NCBI GenBank assembly: GCA_035760965.1
Contig: DASTRY010000077.1
Coordinates: 1 to 18,009 of the forward strand
Length of the DNA: 18,009 nucleotides
Reading direction: 5' to 3'
Source: JADGHX01 sp035760965
Lineage (GTDB): Bacteria; Pseudomonadota; Gammaproteobacteria; Steroidobacterales; Steroidobacteraceae
Each line of letters begins with the position of its first letter. Within the stretch, counting starts at the first letter, position 1. The translations under genes and the position numbers were made by a program. Below are positions 1-8,694 of this stretch, piece by piece. The notes below the pieces were generated by a model, which was given only the letters and a program-made list of their open reading frames with translations, was not told the DNA's origin and did not search any database.

Positions 1-1
1 C

Positions 2-334
2 GATCTGCGCGAGAGCCCGCTCGTCGCCGTCGCCGAACGGCTCATCGGCAAGGGGTATCAGCTGCGGATCTTCGATTCCGAGGTGAACCTGTCGCGCCTC
101 ATCGGCGCCAACAAGCGGTTCATCGAGGAGAGCATCCCGCACATCGGCAATCTCATGGTCGACAGCAACGAGGCCGTGCTTGCCGATGCGCAGGTGGCGA
201 TCGTCAGCGTGGCGACGCCCGCCGTGTTGCAAGCGCTTGCGAATCACAGCAATTCGGATCTGGCGGTGGTGGACCTCGTAGGCCTGCCGCGCGATGCGAT
301 CAAGTGCGCGCGCTACAGCGGCATCTGCTGGTGA
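2..334 (+). CDS. Nucleotide-sugar dehydrogenase (GDP-mannose 6-dehydrogenase/AlgD-like), C-terminal part only
   Basis: The frame is open from the left edge and ends at TGA 332-334, so only about the last 110 residues are present. They begin with DLRESPLVAVAERLIGKGY, the hallmark of the C-terminal UDP-binding domain of the UDP-glucose/GDP-mannose dehydrogenase family. IFDSEV, LIGANKRFIEESIPHI and a terminal GICW follow. That ending resembles AlgD, so GDP-mannose 6-dehydrogenase is the best guess; UDP-glucose dehydrogenase is less likely but possible. Family enzymes oxidise the C6 hydroxyl of a nucleotide hexose twice with NAD to give a uronic acid donor, in the cytosol. The catalytic Cys and the NAD-binding domain lie outside the window. 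The gene ends 3 bases before the next start, consistent with one operon. An acidic sugar in the polymer is inferred from this gene. Confidence 0.88.
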   Translation, partial: DLRESPLVAVAERLIGKGYQLRIFDSEVNLSRLIGANKRFIEESIPHIGNLMVDSNEAVLADAQVAIVSVATPAVLQALANHSNSDLAVVDLVGLPRDAIKCARYSGICW

Positions 335-337
335 TCG

Positions 338-1585
338 ATGTCGTACCGGATTCTCCACGTTCTCGATCACTCGCTGCCCCTGCAGAGCGGCTATGCGTTT
401 CGCACGGCCGCGCTGTTGCGCGAGCAGCGGGCGTTCGGATGGGAGACGTTCCACCTCACGACGCCGAAGCACTACGCGCCCGGCGGCGATGAGGAAACAA
501 CGGCCGGGCTGCATTTCTATCGCACGCGCGTTCCACCTTCATGGGCCCGCAAGGCGCCGGTGCTCGACAACGTGATGGTGGTGCGAGACACCGCCGCGCG
601 TCTCGAAGAGCTCGTCGAGAAGATTCAGCCGGACATCATTCACGCACATTCGCCGTGCCTTACGGGCATGGCTGCAAGCGGAGTTGCGCGCCGACACGGC
701 ATTCCGCTGGTGTACGAGATGCGTGCCTCGTGGGAAGACGCCGCGGTAGATCACGGCACTACTACCGAAGGTAGCTTGCGCTACAAGCTGTCGCGCGCAC
801 TCGAGTCGCGCGTGCTCAGACGCGCGGATGCGATTACGACGATCTGCGAAGGGCTCGCGGGCGACATCGCGGCGCGCGGCATCTCGCGCGAGCGCATCAC
901 GCTCATCCCCAACGCCGTCGACATCGAGAGCTTCGAGCCCATCGAGCGGGCGGATGAGGCGCTGCGCCGCGAGCTCGGGCTCGGCGACGGTCCCGTGCTG
1001 GGCTTCATCGGCTCGTTCTACGGCTATGAAGGCATCGACATGCTAGTGCGTGCGATGCCCGAGATCGTGAAGGTCCATCCGAACGCGACGGCGCTGCTCG
1101 TCGGCGGCGGGTATGCGGAAGCGTCGCTCAAGCAGCTCGTCACCGAGCTCGGGATGGCGAGCAAGGTACGCTTTGCCGGGCGCGTGCCGCACGATCAGGT
1201 GCGGCGCTATTACTCCGTCGTCGACGTGCTGGTCTACGCGCGCAAGTCGATGCGGCTCACGGAGCTCGTCACGCCGCTGAAGCCGCTGGAAGCGATGGCG
1301 CTGAAGCGTCTGTTCGTGTGCTCGGGCGTGGGCGGGCATCGGGAGCTGATCCCACAGCACCTGCGCCAGTACGTTTTCACGCCGGGAGACGTTCAGGATC
1401 TCGTGCGCGCGACGCTGCAGCTGCTCGCGGATCGAGACAAGTGGCCGGCGTTCACCGATGCGGGGCGGCGGTACGTCGCCGAGCGCGTGACGTGGCGCAA
1501 TTCGGCCGCGCGATATCGGGACGTGTACGAAAGCCTGGTACGCGTCGATCGCACTCGAGGGAGTCATGGCGTCTCAACCCTCTAG
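338..1585 (+). CDS. Exosortase A-associated glycosyltransferase, stp1-like (GT4 fold)
   Basis: This 415-residue protein opens with RILHVLDHSLPLQSGYAFR and then LREQRAFGWETFHLTTPKH. I recognise this opening from the PEP-CTERM/exosortase A-associated glycosyltransferase family (TIGR04063 type). The N-terminal half carries the GT-B acceptor domain, with DIIHAHSP near residue 100. The C-terminal half has the nucleotide-sugar domain, with IPNAVDIESF, a GFIGSFYGYEG strand-loop and a late LKPLEAMALKRLFVCSGVGGHREL segment matching the GT4 E-x7-E region. It would transfer a sugar from a nucleotide donor to the lipid-linked repeat unit at the cytoplasmic face. The ATG lies 3 bases after the dehydrogenase stop and no strong Shine-Dalgarno is visible, so translational coupling is likely. 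The 3' end overlaps xrtA by 20 bases. Donor and acceptor cannot be read from the sequence. Confidence 0.9.
   Translation: MSYRILHVLDHSLPLQSGYAFRTAALLREQRAFGWETFHLTTPKHYAPGGDEETTAGLHFYRTRVPPSWARKAPVLDNVMVVRDTAARLEELVEKIQPDIIHAHSPCLTGMAASGVARRHGIPLVYEMRASWEDAAVDHGTTTEGSLRYKLSRALESRVLRRADAITTICEGLAGDIAARGISRERITLIPNAVDIESFEPIERADEALRRELGLGDGPVLGFIGSFYGYEGIDMLVRAMPEIVKVHPNATALLVGGGYAEASLKQLVTELGMASKVRFAGRVPHDQVRRYYSVVDVLVYARKSMRLTELVTPLKPLEAMALKRLFVCSGVGGHRELIPQHLRQYVFTPGDVQDLVRATLQLLADRDKWPAFTDAGRRYVAERVTWRNSAARYRDVYESLVRVDRTRGSHGVSTL
1557..1563 (+). promoter_or_regulatory. Ribosome binding site for xrtA inside the upstream gene
   Basis: A GAGGGAG run lies just upstream of the ATG at 1566, with the GAGG core 5 bases from the start. 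It supports choosing that start even though it puts the first 20 bases of xrtA inside the preceding glycosyltransferase. Confidence 0.5.
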
Positions 1586-3113
1586 CGCGGCCGACGAACC
1601 GACCACTGTTCTCGCCGAGCCCTTCCTGAGCGTATTTCCGCTGACGCGGTTCCGACGCTGGCTCACGATCGTGGGGCTCGGGCTCCTCGTCATGGTGGTG
1701 TACGCGCAGACCTTCGCGAGCACGTTCGAGCTCTATCTGCACGGGGACTTCCACCACCATTTCTTCGTCTATCCGGCGGTGGCTTATGTGCTGTATCGGC
1801 AGGAGCGCTCGCTGATCCGGGCGCCGGTGGCGCCCAGCGTATTGGGGTTGGTCGCGCTCGCGGCTCTCGTCCTCGTCTGGTCCGTGTCGCGCACGGCGAG
1901 CGTGCAGCTTGGCGAGCAGGTCGCGGCGATTCTGATGATCCCCGCGTTCGTATTCGCAGTGATGGGCGGACGCGTGCTGCAGGCCGCGGCGTTCCCGATG
2001 TTGCTCCTTCTCGCGGCGATTCCACTCGGCGACGGCATCATCCCGGCTCTGATGGAAGTGACCGCGGACATCGCGACGTTCCTCCTCCATCTCTTCGGCA
2101 TTCCGGCGTACCGCGAGGGCATGTTGATCAGCTTGCCGAACGGCGAGTTCCAGGTTGCCGCGGCGTGCGCCGGCTTCAATTTCCTGTCGGCGGGCGTCAC
2201 GTGCGCCCTGATCTGCTCGTATTTCCTGTGGAATCGCTGGAAGCCGCGCCTGATCTTCGTCGGCATCGCGGCGGTCGCGTTTGTGCTGGCGAACGGCGCT
2301 CGCGCCTTCATCGTGATGGCGGTGGCATCGGCCACGCACATGAAATATCTCGCCGGTCACGATCACGTGACGTTCGGCATGATCCTGTTCGCCGTGCTCC
2401 TCTTCGGATTGCTCTGGTTCGCGAACAAGTATGCCGATCCGCCGGGCAGCGCGCCGAAGCAGCAGGCGGCACCCGAGCCGTCGGTGATGAGCTTGACCGA
2501 TCCTGCGGTCCGAGGCCGCAACACCGCGTTGGCGCTTGCCGCATTGCTGTTGCTCGTGGCCGGCCCGGCTGCGCACGCGTATCGGCAAGGCGCTGCGCAT
2601 TCGTATCCGGAAACCCTGCAGTTGCCGGAGCTGGCGGGCTGCACGCGCGGCGATGCCGCGGACGCAAAGTGGCAGCCGACGATGAAAGCCGCGGATCGCG
2701 AGGCTCGTGCGCTCTACGTTTGCGATGACGTCGTCATCGAAGCCTACATGGCGGTGTACATCAACCAGCAGCAGGGTCGCGAGCTCGTGAGCGTGGACAA
2801 CGCGCTAGTGCCAGCGCGGTGGATCGACAGCGGCGCACGCCGCGACGGCGAGGTCGCGGGACTGCCGGTCAACGTCGTCGAGACGCAAGAGAGCGCCGAC
2901 ACCGTATACGCCATGTACGGCTATGACGTGAATGGCCGGCCGGCCCGCTCCGTTTACGCCGAGAAAACACTGGAAATGCGCGCGGCGCTGTCGCTGCGGC
3001 CGGTTGTCGCACGTGCGTATCTCGTGAACGCGCGTGCCCCACGCGAGAGCACGGCGGCCATGCGCCAGCGCGTGAGCGAGCTGACCCGCGCGCTCCTCGC
3101 GGATTCGAAGTAG
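1566..3113 (+). CDS. xrtA: Exosortase A with fused C-terminal EpsI domain
   Basis: The 515-residue protein has a polytopic membrane part (about residues 30-290) followed by a soluble EpsI-type domain (about 315-515). Exosortases are inner-membrane cysteine transpeptidases that process PEP-CTERM tails. The three expected catalytic residues can be placed: Cys201 in FQVAAACAGF, Arg246 in ANGARAF and His267 in GHDHVTFG. The core aligns by eye with classical XrtA (IPLGDGIIPALME, PAYREGM, ANGxRAxxV, MKxxxGxDHxxxG). It departs at the usual EACSG (here AACAG) and at the Trp usually following DHxIYG (here Met). The EpsI part includes VYINQQQGRELVSVDN. The gene sits between stp1-like and stp2-like glycosyltransferases, a typical XrtA setting. 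No PEP-CTERM substrate is in the window. Assignment to XrtA, not another exosortase class, rests mainly on the neighbours. Confidence 0.87.
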   Translation: MASQPSSAADEPTTVLAEPFLSVFPLTRFRRWLTIVGLGLLVMVVYAQTFASTFELYLHGDFHHHFFVYPAVAYVLYRQERSLIRAPVAPSVLGLVALAALVLVWSVSRTASVQLGEQVAAILMIPAFVFAVMGGRVLQAAAFPMLLLLAAIPLGDGIIPALMEVTADIATFLLHLFGIPAYREGMLISLPNGEFQVAAACAGFNFLSAGVTCALICSYFLWNRWKPRLIFVGIAAVAFVLANGARAFIVMAVASATHMKYLAGHDHVTFGMILFAVLLFGLLWFANKYADPPGSAPKQQAAPEPSVMSLTDPAVRGRNTALALAALLLLVAGPAAHAYRQGAAHSYPETLQLPELAGCTRGDAADAKWQPTMKAADREARALYVCDDVVIEAYMAVYINQQQGRELVSVDNALVPARWIDSGARRDGEVAGLPVNVVETQESADTVYAMYGYDVNGRPARSVYAEKTLEMRAALSLRPVVARAYLVNARAPRESTAAMRQRVSELTRALLADSK

Positions 3114-3120
3114 TGCCGCC

Positions 3121-4281
3121 ATGACGCCTGCCCGCGATCCGCGCCCGCTCATCGCACACATCGTCTTCCGCTTCGACTACGGCGGCCTGGAGAACGGCGT
3201 CGTGAACGTGATCAACGGGCTGCCCGAGGACGCCTTCCGACACACCGTGATCGCGTTGAGCGAGTGCACCGATTTCAAGGCGCGCATTCGCCGGCGGGAC
3301 GTCACGGTGCACGCGCTCGGCAAGCAGGCCGGCAAAGACCCCGGCGCGTATCTGCGGCTCTATCGTCTGCTGCGGAAGATACGGCCCGACATCACTCACA
3401 GCCGCAATCTCGCGACGCTCGAGAGTGCGGTCGTCGCGCGCCTCGCAGGCGTGCCGCAGCGGATTCACGGCGAGCACGGCTGGGACATCTACGATCCGGA
3501 CGGCACCAATCGCAAGTACCGGGCGATGCGCCGCCTCGCGAGCCCCGCCATCGGGCGCTTCGTCACGGTGTCCCGAGAGCTCGAAAAATGGCTGACCGAC
3601 TTCGTCGGGATTCGCGCCTCGAAGATCACGCGCATCTGCAACGGGGTCGACACCGAAAAATTCCGGCGCGTCGAAGGGGGGCCGCGCACGCTGCTTCCCG
3701 AGCCGCTTCGCGCGCCGGGCACGGTCGTTTTCGGCAGTGTGCTGCGCTTCAGCCCCATCAAGGACCCGCTGAACCTCGTGCGCGCCTTCATTGCCGCGCG
3801 TCGGGACGCCAGTGGCGCATCGATCCGGCTGGCGATGATCGGTGATGGTGCGATCCGCACCGATGCGGAGCGTCTGCTGCGCGAGGCCGGTCTCGCCCAG
3901 GACGCGTGGCTGCCCGGCGCACGGGACGATGTGCCCGCTCTGCTCCGGGAAATGGACGTCTACGTCCTCGGCTCGCTTCGTGAGGGCATCTCGAATACGG
4001 TGCTGGAATCGATGTCGACCGGCCTGCCGGTCATCGCGACCCGCACGGGCGGCAATATCGAGCTGGTGAACGATGGGATCACGGGGCGGCTGATCGCACC
4101 CGGGAGCCCGGACGAGCTGGCGGCGGCGATGCTGGCCTATGCTCGTGACTCGAATATGCGACGAGTGCATGGCGCGGCGGCGCGCGAACGGATAGAACAG
4201 GAATACTCGCTGCGGCGGATGCTGCGCGACTACGAGGCGCTCTATCGGGCGTGCTCGGTGCAGGTTGGGGAGGCGGCTTAA
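3121..4281 (+). CDS. Exosortase A-associated sugar transferase, stp2-like (GT4)
   Basis: This 386-residue GT-B protein begins IAHIVFRFDYGGLENGVVN and contains ITHSRNLATLES and RIHGEHGWDIYDPDG. This pattern is familiar from the PEP-CTERM/EpsH1-associated sugar transferase family (TIGR03088 type). The donor domain has ICNGVDTEKF near residue 178, FGSVLRFSPIKD, and the retaining GT4 E-x7-E motif in REGISNTVLESMSTGLPVIAT. It should extend the lipid-linked oligosaccharide at the cytoplasmic face of the inner membrane. It begins 7 bases after the xrtA stop and ends directly against the next start: TAA 4279-4281, ATG 4282. The start is followed immediately by a well-formed first beta strand, which supports it, although the upstream ribosome site is weak. 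The specific sugar is unknown. Confidence 0.9.
   Translation: MTPARDPRPLIAHIVFRFDYGGLENGVVNVINGLPEDAFRHTVIALSECTDFKARIRRRDVTVHALGKQAGKDPGAYLRLYRLLRKIRPDITHSRNLATLESAVVARLAGVPQRIHGEHGWDIYDPDGTNRKYRAMRRLASPAIGRFVTVSRELEKWLTDFVGIRASKITRICNGVDTEKFRRVEGGPRTLLPEPLRAPGTVVFGSVLRFSPIKDPLNLVRAFIAARRDASGASIRLAMIGDGAIRTDAERLLREAGLAQDAWLPGARDDVPALLREMDVYVLGSLREGISNTVLESMSTGLPVIATRTGGNIELVNDGITGRLIAPGSPDELAAAMLAYARDSNMRRVHGAAARERIEQEYSLRRMLRDYEALYRACSVQVGEAA
4267..4273 (+). promoter_or_regulatory. Ribosome binding site for amidotransferase 1
   Basis: GGGGAGG lies 8 bases before the ATG at 4282, within the last codons of the preceding glycosyltransferase. It fixes this start, which is also required to place Cys2 of the amidotransferase at the mature N-terminus. 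Confidence 0.5.
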
Positions 4282-6207
4282 ATGTGCGGAATCACCGGCA
4301 TCATCGACGCGCGCGGCAGGCGCCCGCTCGATCGCGGCCTGTTGAAACAGATGAACGATGTGCTGAGCCATCGCGGACCGGACGGTCACGGCGAGCACTT
4401 CGCGCCGGGCGTTGCGCTCGGGCACCGCCGGCTCTCGATCATCGATCTCGCGACGGGGCAGCAGCCGCTGTACAACGACGACCGCTCCGTCGTCATCGTC
4501 TTCAATGGCGAGGTCTACAACTACCAGTCGCTGATGGCGGAGCTGCAGGGGCTCGGCTACCGCTTCCACACCAAGAGCGACACGGAAGTCATCGTGCACG
4601 CCTGGGAGGCGTGGGGCGAGAAGTGCGTCGAGCGCCTGCGCGGCATGTTCGCCTTCGCCCTCTGGGATGCGAACAAGGAGACGCTGTTCCTCGCGCGCGA
4701 TCGGCTCGGCGTGAAGCCGATGTTCTACGCGGTGATGTCGGATGGGCAGGTGGCGTTCGCTTCGGAGATGAAGTCCGTGTTGCTGCATCCGGGCGTCACG
4801 CGCAACATCGATCCGTGTGCCGTGGAGGAATACTTCGCGCTCGGCTACGTCGCCGAGCCGCGCACCATTTTCACGAGCGTTCGGAAGCTGCCGCCCGGCC
4901 ACACCCTGACGATCAAGCGCGGTGCTCCGATTCCGGAGCCGCGCGAGTTCTGGGACGTGAAGTTCACGCTCGACAACCGCATCGACATGGCGACGGCGGT
5001 CGAGGAGCTCGATCGGCGTCTGAAGGAATCCGTGCGCCTGCGCATGATCGCGGAGGTGCCGCTCGGCGCGTTCCTCTCGGGCGGCGTCGATTCGAGCGCT
5101 GTCGTCTCCGCGATGGCGCGCCTCAGCGATGCGCCGGTGAAGACGTGCTCGATCTCGTTCGACGATCCGCAGTTCGACGAGGCGGTGTTCGCAAAGCAGG
5201 TGGCCGAGCAGTACCGGACGGATCACCATGTCGAGCAGGTGGCGAGCAACGATTTCGACCTGATCGAGAAGCTCGCCGGCCTCTACGATGAGCCGTACGC
5301 GGACAGCTCGGCGATTCCGACCTATCGCGTGTGCGAGCTCGCGCGCAAGCACGTGACGGTTGCGCTCTCCGGCGACGGCGGCGATGAGAGCTTCGGCGGC
5401 TATCGCCGCTACCGGCTGCACGTGCTCGAAGAGAAGATGCGCAGCGCGCTGCCGCTCAGCCTGCGGCGGCCGATGTTCGGGCTGCTCGGCTTCATCTATC
5501 CGAAGGCGGACTGGGCGCCGAAGCCGCTGCGTGCGAAGACGACGTTCGAGTCGCTCGCACGCGATCAGGTCGAGGCGTACCTGCACACGGTGTCGATCTT
5601 CCGCACGCCGATGCGGCAGCGGCTCTTCTCGAAGCGACTGCGCGCGGACCTGCAGGGTTATCGCGTCGATGAAGTCTTCCGGCGCCACGCGGCGCGCGCA
5701 GGCACCGACGATCCGCTGGCGCTCGTTCAGTACCTCGACCTGAAGACCTATCTGATCGGCGACATCAACACGAAAGTCGATCGTGCCTCGATGGCGCACT
5801 CGCTCGAGGTGCGCGAGCCGCTGATGGACCACGAGCTGGTGGAGTGGCTCGCGAGCCTGCCCTCGTCGCTCAAGATCCAGGGCAATCAAGGCAAGGTGCT
5901 GCTGAAGAAGGCGATGGAGCCGCATCTGCCGCACGACGTTCTCTACCGGCCGAAGATGGGTTTCGCGGTGCCGCTAGAGCGCTGGTTCCGCGGGCCGCTG
6001 CGCGAGCGCGTGCGCGATGCCATTCTCGGCAGCACGCTGGCCGAGACTGGCTTCTTCGACCAACGCATGCTCGAGCACATGGTCGACGCGCATCAGTCCG
6101 GGCGGCGCGACTACAGCGCGCCGTTGTGGACGACGCTCATGTTCGAGGCTTTCCTGCGCAACACGATGGGCGCAGGCGGGCAAGTCTCGCTGCGCGCGAC
6201 GGGATGA
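4282..6207 (+). CDS. Exosortase A system-associated amidotransferase 1 (asparagine synthase family)
   Basis: This 641-residue protein has a complete class II glutamine amidotransferase domain: Cys2 in MCGITGI, HRGPDG at 30-35, Arg50, NGEVYN at 75-80 and SDTEV at 99-103. The synthetase domain follows, with the ATP-pyrophosphatase loop SGGVDSS at 266-272 and a later SGDGGDE. Asparagine synthases take ammonia from glutamine, adenylate a carboxylate and form an amide. In XrtA loci this subfamily (TIGR03108 type) is thought to amidate a polymer or precursor carboxylate, not to make free asparagine. That would fit a uronic acid made by the upstream dehydrogenase, but the substrate is inference. All visible catalytic residues are intact. 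Its stop overlaps the next ATG (ATGA at 6204-6207). Confidence 0.92.
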   Translation: MCGITGIIDARGRRPLDRGLLKQMNDVLSHRGPDGHGEHFAPGVALGHRRLSIIDLATGQQPLYNDDRSVVIVFNGEVYNYQSLMAELQGLGYRFHTKSDTEVIVHAWEAWGEKCVERLRGMFAFALWDANKETLFLARDRLGVKPMFYAVMSDGQVAFASEMKSVLLHPGVTRNIDPCAVEEYFALGYVAEPRTIFTSVRKLPPGHTLTIKRGAPIPEPREFWDVKFTLDNRIDMATAVEELDRRLKESVRLRMIAEVPLGAFLSGGVDSSAVVSAMARLSDAPVKTCSISFDDPQFDEAVFAKQVAEQYRTDHHVEQVASNDFDLIEKLAGLYDEPYADSSAIPTYRVCELARKHVTVALSGDGGDESFGGYRRYRLHVLEEKMRSALPLSLRRPMFGLLGFIYPKADWAPKPLRAKTTFESLARDQVEAYLHTVSIFRTPMRQRLFSKRLRADLQGYRVDEVFRRHAARAGTDDPLALVQYLDLKTYLIGDINTKVDRASMAHSLEVREPLMDHELVEWLASLPSSLKIQGNQGKVLLKKAMEPHLPHDVLYRPKMGFAVPLERWFRGPLRERVRDAILGSTLAETGFFDQRMLEHMVDAHQSGRRDYSAPLWTTLMFEAFLRNTMGAGGQVSLRATG

Positions 6208-7331
6208 GCGCAGCGGCGCATGCCTTGCGACTGGGACTGGTCGGGCCGCTGCCTCCTCCCTCAGGGGGCATGGCGAACCAGACCCGCCAGCTTGCGGCGC
6301 TTCTGCGCGGCGAAGGGCTGAGCGTCACCATCGCTCGCACCAACGAGCCGCTGCAGCCGGCATGGCTGCAATCGCTGCGGTTCGTGCGCGGCTTTCTTCA
6401 TCAAGTGCCGTATCGCCGCTCACTCGCCGCGCTCGTGCGCGAAGCCGACGTCATGCACGTGATGGCGAACTCGGGGCTCGCGTGGTTCTTGCTCGCAGCG
6501 CCTGCGATCGCAGTGGCGCATCGCAGCGGTGTGCCTGTCGTCGTGAACTATCGAGGCGGATTGGCGCGCGAGTTTCTGCAGAAGTCGGCGCGGCGCGTGC
6601 TCGCCGTCTTGCGGCTCGCCGATGCGCTGGTCGTGCCGACGAGCTTCCTGCGGGATGTGTTCGCGGAGCACGGTGTGGCGGCGCAAGTGATTCCGAACGT
6701 CGTGGACGTGGGTGTCTTTGCGCCGAGCTCCACTTCGCGGAGTGTGGGAGATGCGCCGCACATCATCGTGACGCGCAATCTCGAGAGGATCTACGGCATC
6801 GACGTCGCGCTGCGCGCAGCGGCGTTGGTTCGCAAGTCATTTCCCGGGCTGCGCATGTCGATCGCGGGCACGGGCCCCGAGCGCGCAGCGCTCGAGGCAC
6901 TGAGTGCGAATCTGGGACTGGCGGATGCCGTGCGATTCACCGGGCGGCTCGAAGTGGCGCAGATGGCCGCTCTGTATCGCGATGCCGACATCGTGCTGAA
7001 CGCGAGTCGTGTCGACAATACGCCGAATGCCTTGCTCGAGGCCGCGGCGAGCGGCGTGCCCATCGTGAGCACCGACGCAGGCGGAATTCCTCATCTGCTT
7101 CAGCACGGCAAGACGGCGTGGCTCGCGGCCGTGGATTCACATGAGCAGCTTGCCTCGGGCGCCGAGCGGGTGCTGAAGGATGAGGGACTGCGGAAGTCGC
7201 TGCGCGAGGGCGGGCTTGCGCTTGCACACAGTTGCAGCTGGCCAGTCGTGCGCGCGCAGTGGCTGGGTCTCTACGAGCGGCTCGCGACGAAGAGTCATCG
7301 AAGCGCGATTGCGGCTGTGCCGGGTCGTTGA
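6204..7331 (+). CDS. GT4-family glycosyltransferase
   Basis: The chosen ATG at 6204 overlaps the previous stop as ATGA, giving 375 residues. The frame is open further upstream, but that part is the shadow of the amidotransferase. The N-terminus reads LRLGLVGPLPPPSGGMANQ, a GT-B acceptor-domain start with the glycine-rich loop. Later come PNVVDVGVF, SIAGTGPERAAL, RFTGRL and the retaining GT4 motif around DNTPNALLEAAASGVPIVSTDAGG. It probably adds one sugar to the repeat unit in the cytoplasm. It is not an obvious stp1 or stp2 type, so it may be the locus-specific transferase that sets the polymer structure. The following gene begins 2 bases after its stop. Specificity cannot be read. Confidence 0.88.
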   Translation: MSAAAHALRLGLVGPLPPPSGGMANQTRQLAALLRGEGLSVTIARTNEPLQPAWLQSLRFVRGFLHQVPYRRSLAALVREADVMHVMANSGLAWFLLAAPAIAVAHRSGVPVVVNYRGGLAREFLQKSARRVLAVLRLADALVVPTSFLRDVFAEHGVAAQVIPNVVDVGVFAPSSTSRSVGDAPHIIVTRNLERIYGIDVALRAAALVRKSFPGLRMSIAGTGPERAALEALSANLGLADAVRFTGRLEVAQMAALYRDADIVLNASRVDNTPNALLEAAASGVPIVSTDAGGIPHLLQHGKTAWLAAVDSHEQLASGAERVLKDEGLRKSLREGGLALAHSCSWPVVRAQWLGLYERLATKSHRSAIAAVPGR

Positions 7332-7333
7332 CC

Positions 7334-8692
7334 ATGTATACGAAGATCGTCAGCAGTGTCCTGTTTCCGCTCCACGAGCGTCTGAAGGGCCATCACAGCG
7401 TGGCGCTCCGCGATGAGCTGGAGCGATCCCAGTGGCGCACGCCGGCCGCGCTCGCCGAGCTGCAGTGCGCGCGCTTGAAGCAGTTTCTGAGCGAGGCGGC
7501 GCGGAACGTGCCGTACTACCGCGATCTTTTCGCGCGCACGGGCTTCGATCCGCAGCGCGTGCAGAGCGCTGCGGATCTCGCCGCGCTGCCGTTCCTGACC
7601 AAGTCGCTCGTGCGGGAGAACGTCGAGCGGTTGAAGTCCGCGGTGGCGGGTCCGCTGAAGCGGTACAACACGGGTGGGTCGAGCGGCGAGCCGCTTGTCT
7701 TCTTCATGGGCAAGGACCGCATCTCGCACGACGTCGCGGCGAAGTGGCGCGCGACGCGCTGGTGGAACGTGGACATCGGAGATCGTGAGATCGTGCTGTG
7801 GGGCTCGCCGGTCGAGCTCGGCGCGCAGGATCGCGTAAAGAACCTTCGAGACCGCGTGTTCCGGTCGAAGCTGCTGCCTGCATTCGAGATGTCGGAAGCG
7901 CGCATGGACGAATTCCTCGCGGAGATCCGCGCGTTTCGGCCGCGCATGATGTTCGGATATGCCTCGGCGCTGGCGATGTTGTGTGCGCACGCACGCACGC
8001 GCGGCGTCGTGCTGTCCGATCTCGGCGTGCGTGTCGCGTTCGCGACGGGCGAGACGCTGTATCCGGATCAGCGCAAGATCATCGAGGACACGTTCGCTGC
8101 GCCGGTGGCGAACGGCTACGGCTCGCGCGATGCGGGTTTCATCGCGCACCAGTGTGCGGCGGGGTCGCTGCACGTTTCGGCAGAGCACATCGTCGTCGAG
8201 CTGATCGATGCGAACGGCAAGGTCGTCGCACCGGGCGAGCAGGGTGAGATCGTCGTGACCCACATGGCGACGGGAGACTTCCCGTTCATTCGCTATCGAA
8301 CAGGGGATGTTGCCGTGTACGCGCGCGACCCGTGCAAATGCGGGCGCGGATTGCCGGTTCTGGAGACGGTCTTCGGACGGTCGACGGATTTCATTCGCAC
8401 CCGATCGGGCAACGCGATGCACGCATTGGCGCTGATCTACGAGGTGCGCGATCACCCCGGCGTGCGGGCGTTCAAGTACCTCCAGGAGGAGGACTTGTCG
8501 ATCGAGCTACAGATCGTGCCGGGGCCGGAGTTCTCCGACGAGCTCGAGCGGCAGATCGCGGCGAAGCTCGCGCGACGGTTGGGGGCGGATACGCCGCTTG
8601 CGATCAGGAGGGTTGCGCACATCCCTCCCGAGAAGTCCGGCAAACATCGGTACGTCGTCAGCAAGGCGACCGCGCCGACTCGCGCGGCCTAG
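7334..8692 (+). CDS. PaaK/CapK-like adenylate-forming enzyme (phenylacetate-CoA ligase family)
   Basis: The ATG at 7334, two bases after the previous stop, gives 452 residues beginning MYTKIVSSVL. An in-frame extension upstream lies inside the previous gene and is not favoured. Family features are the ATP-binding YNTGGSSGEP at 111-120, YGSRDAG at 262-268, GEIVVTH, RYRTGD at 320-325, a CKCGRG pair of cysteines at 334-339 and GRSTDFI at 349-355. Relatives adenylate a carboxylate and often pass it to a thiol. Members in capsule and EPS loci (CapK group) mostly have no defined substrate. The usual XrtA-associated acyl-CoA ligase is absent here, so this enzyme could load the carrier protein encoded at 11695; that is inference. 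The stop is 2 bases from the stop of the opposing deacetylase. No strong ribosome site is visible. Confidence 0.85.
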   Translation: MYTKIVSSVLFPLHERLKGHHSVALRDELERSQWRTPAALAELQCARLKQFLSEAARNVPYYRDLFARTGFDPQRVQSAADLAALPFLTKSLVRENVERLKSAVAGPLKRYNTGGSSGEPLVFFMGKDRISHDVAAKWRATRWWNVDIGDREIVLWGSPVELGAQDRVKNLRDRVFRSKLLPAFEMSEARMDEFLAEIRAFRPRMMFGYASALAMLCAHARTRGVVLSDLGVRVAFATGETLYPDQRKIIEDTFAAPVANGYGSRDAGFIAHQCAAGSLHVSAEHIVVELIDANGKVVAPGEQGEIVVTHMATGDFPFIRYRTGDVAVYARDPCKCGRGLPVLETVFGRSTDFIRTRSGNAMHALALIYEVRDHPGVRAFKYLQEEDLSIELQIVPGPEFSDELERQIAAKLARRLGADTPLAIRRVAHIPPEKSGKHRYVVSKATAPTRAA

Positions 8693-8694
8693 CA

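Noticed and set aside
2869..5934. A 1021-codon open frame on the minus strand
   Set aside because: It lies opposite three well-supported genes, is dominated by Arg, His, Ala and Asp in no domain pattern, and is the expected antisense frame of GC-rich codons.
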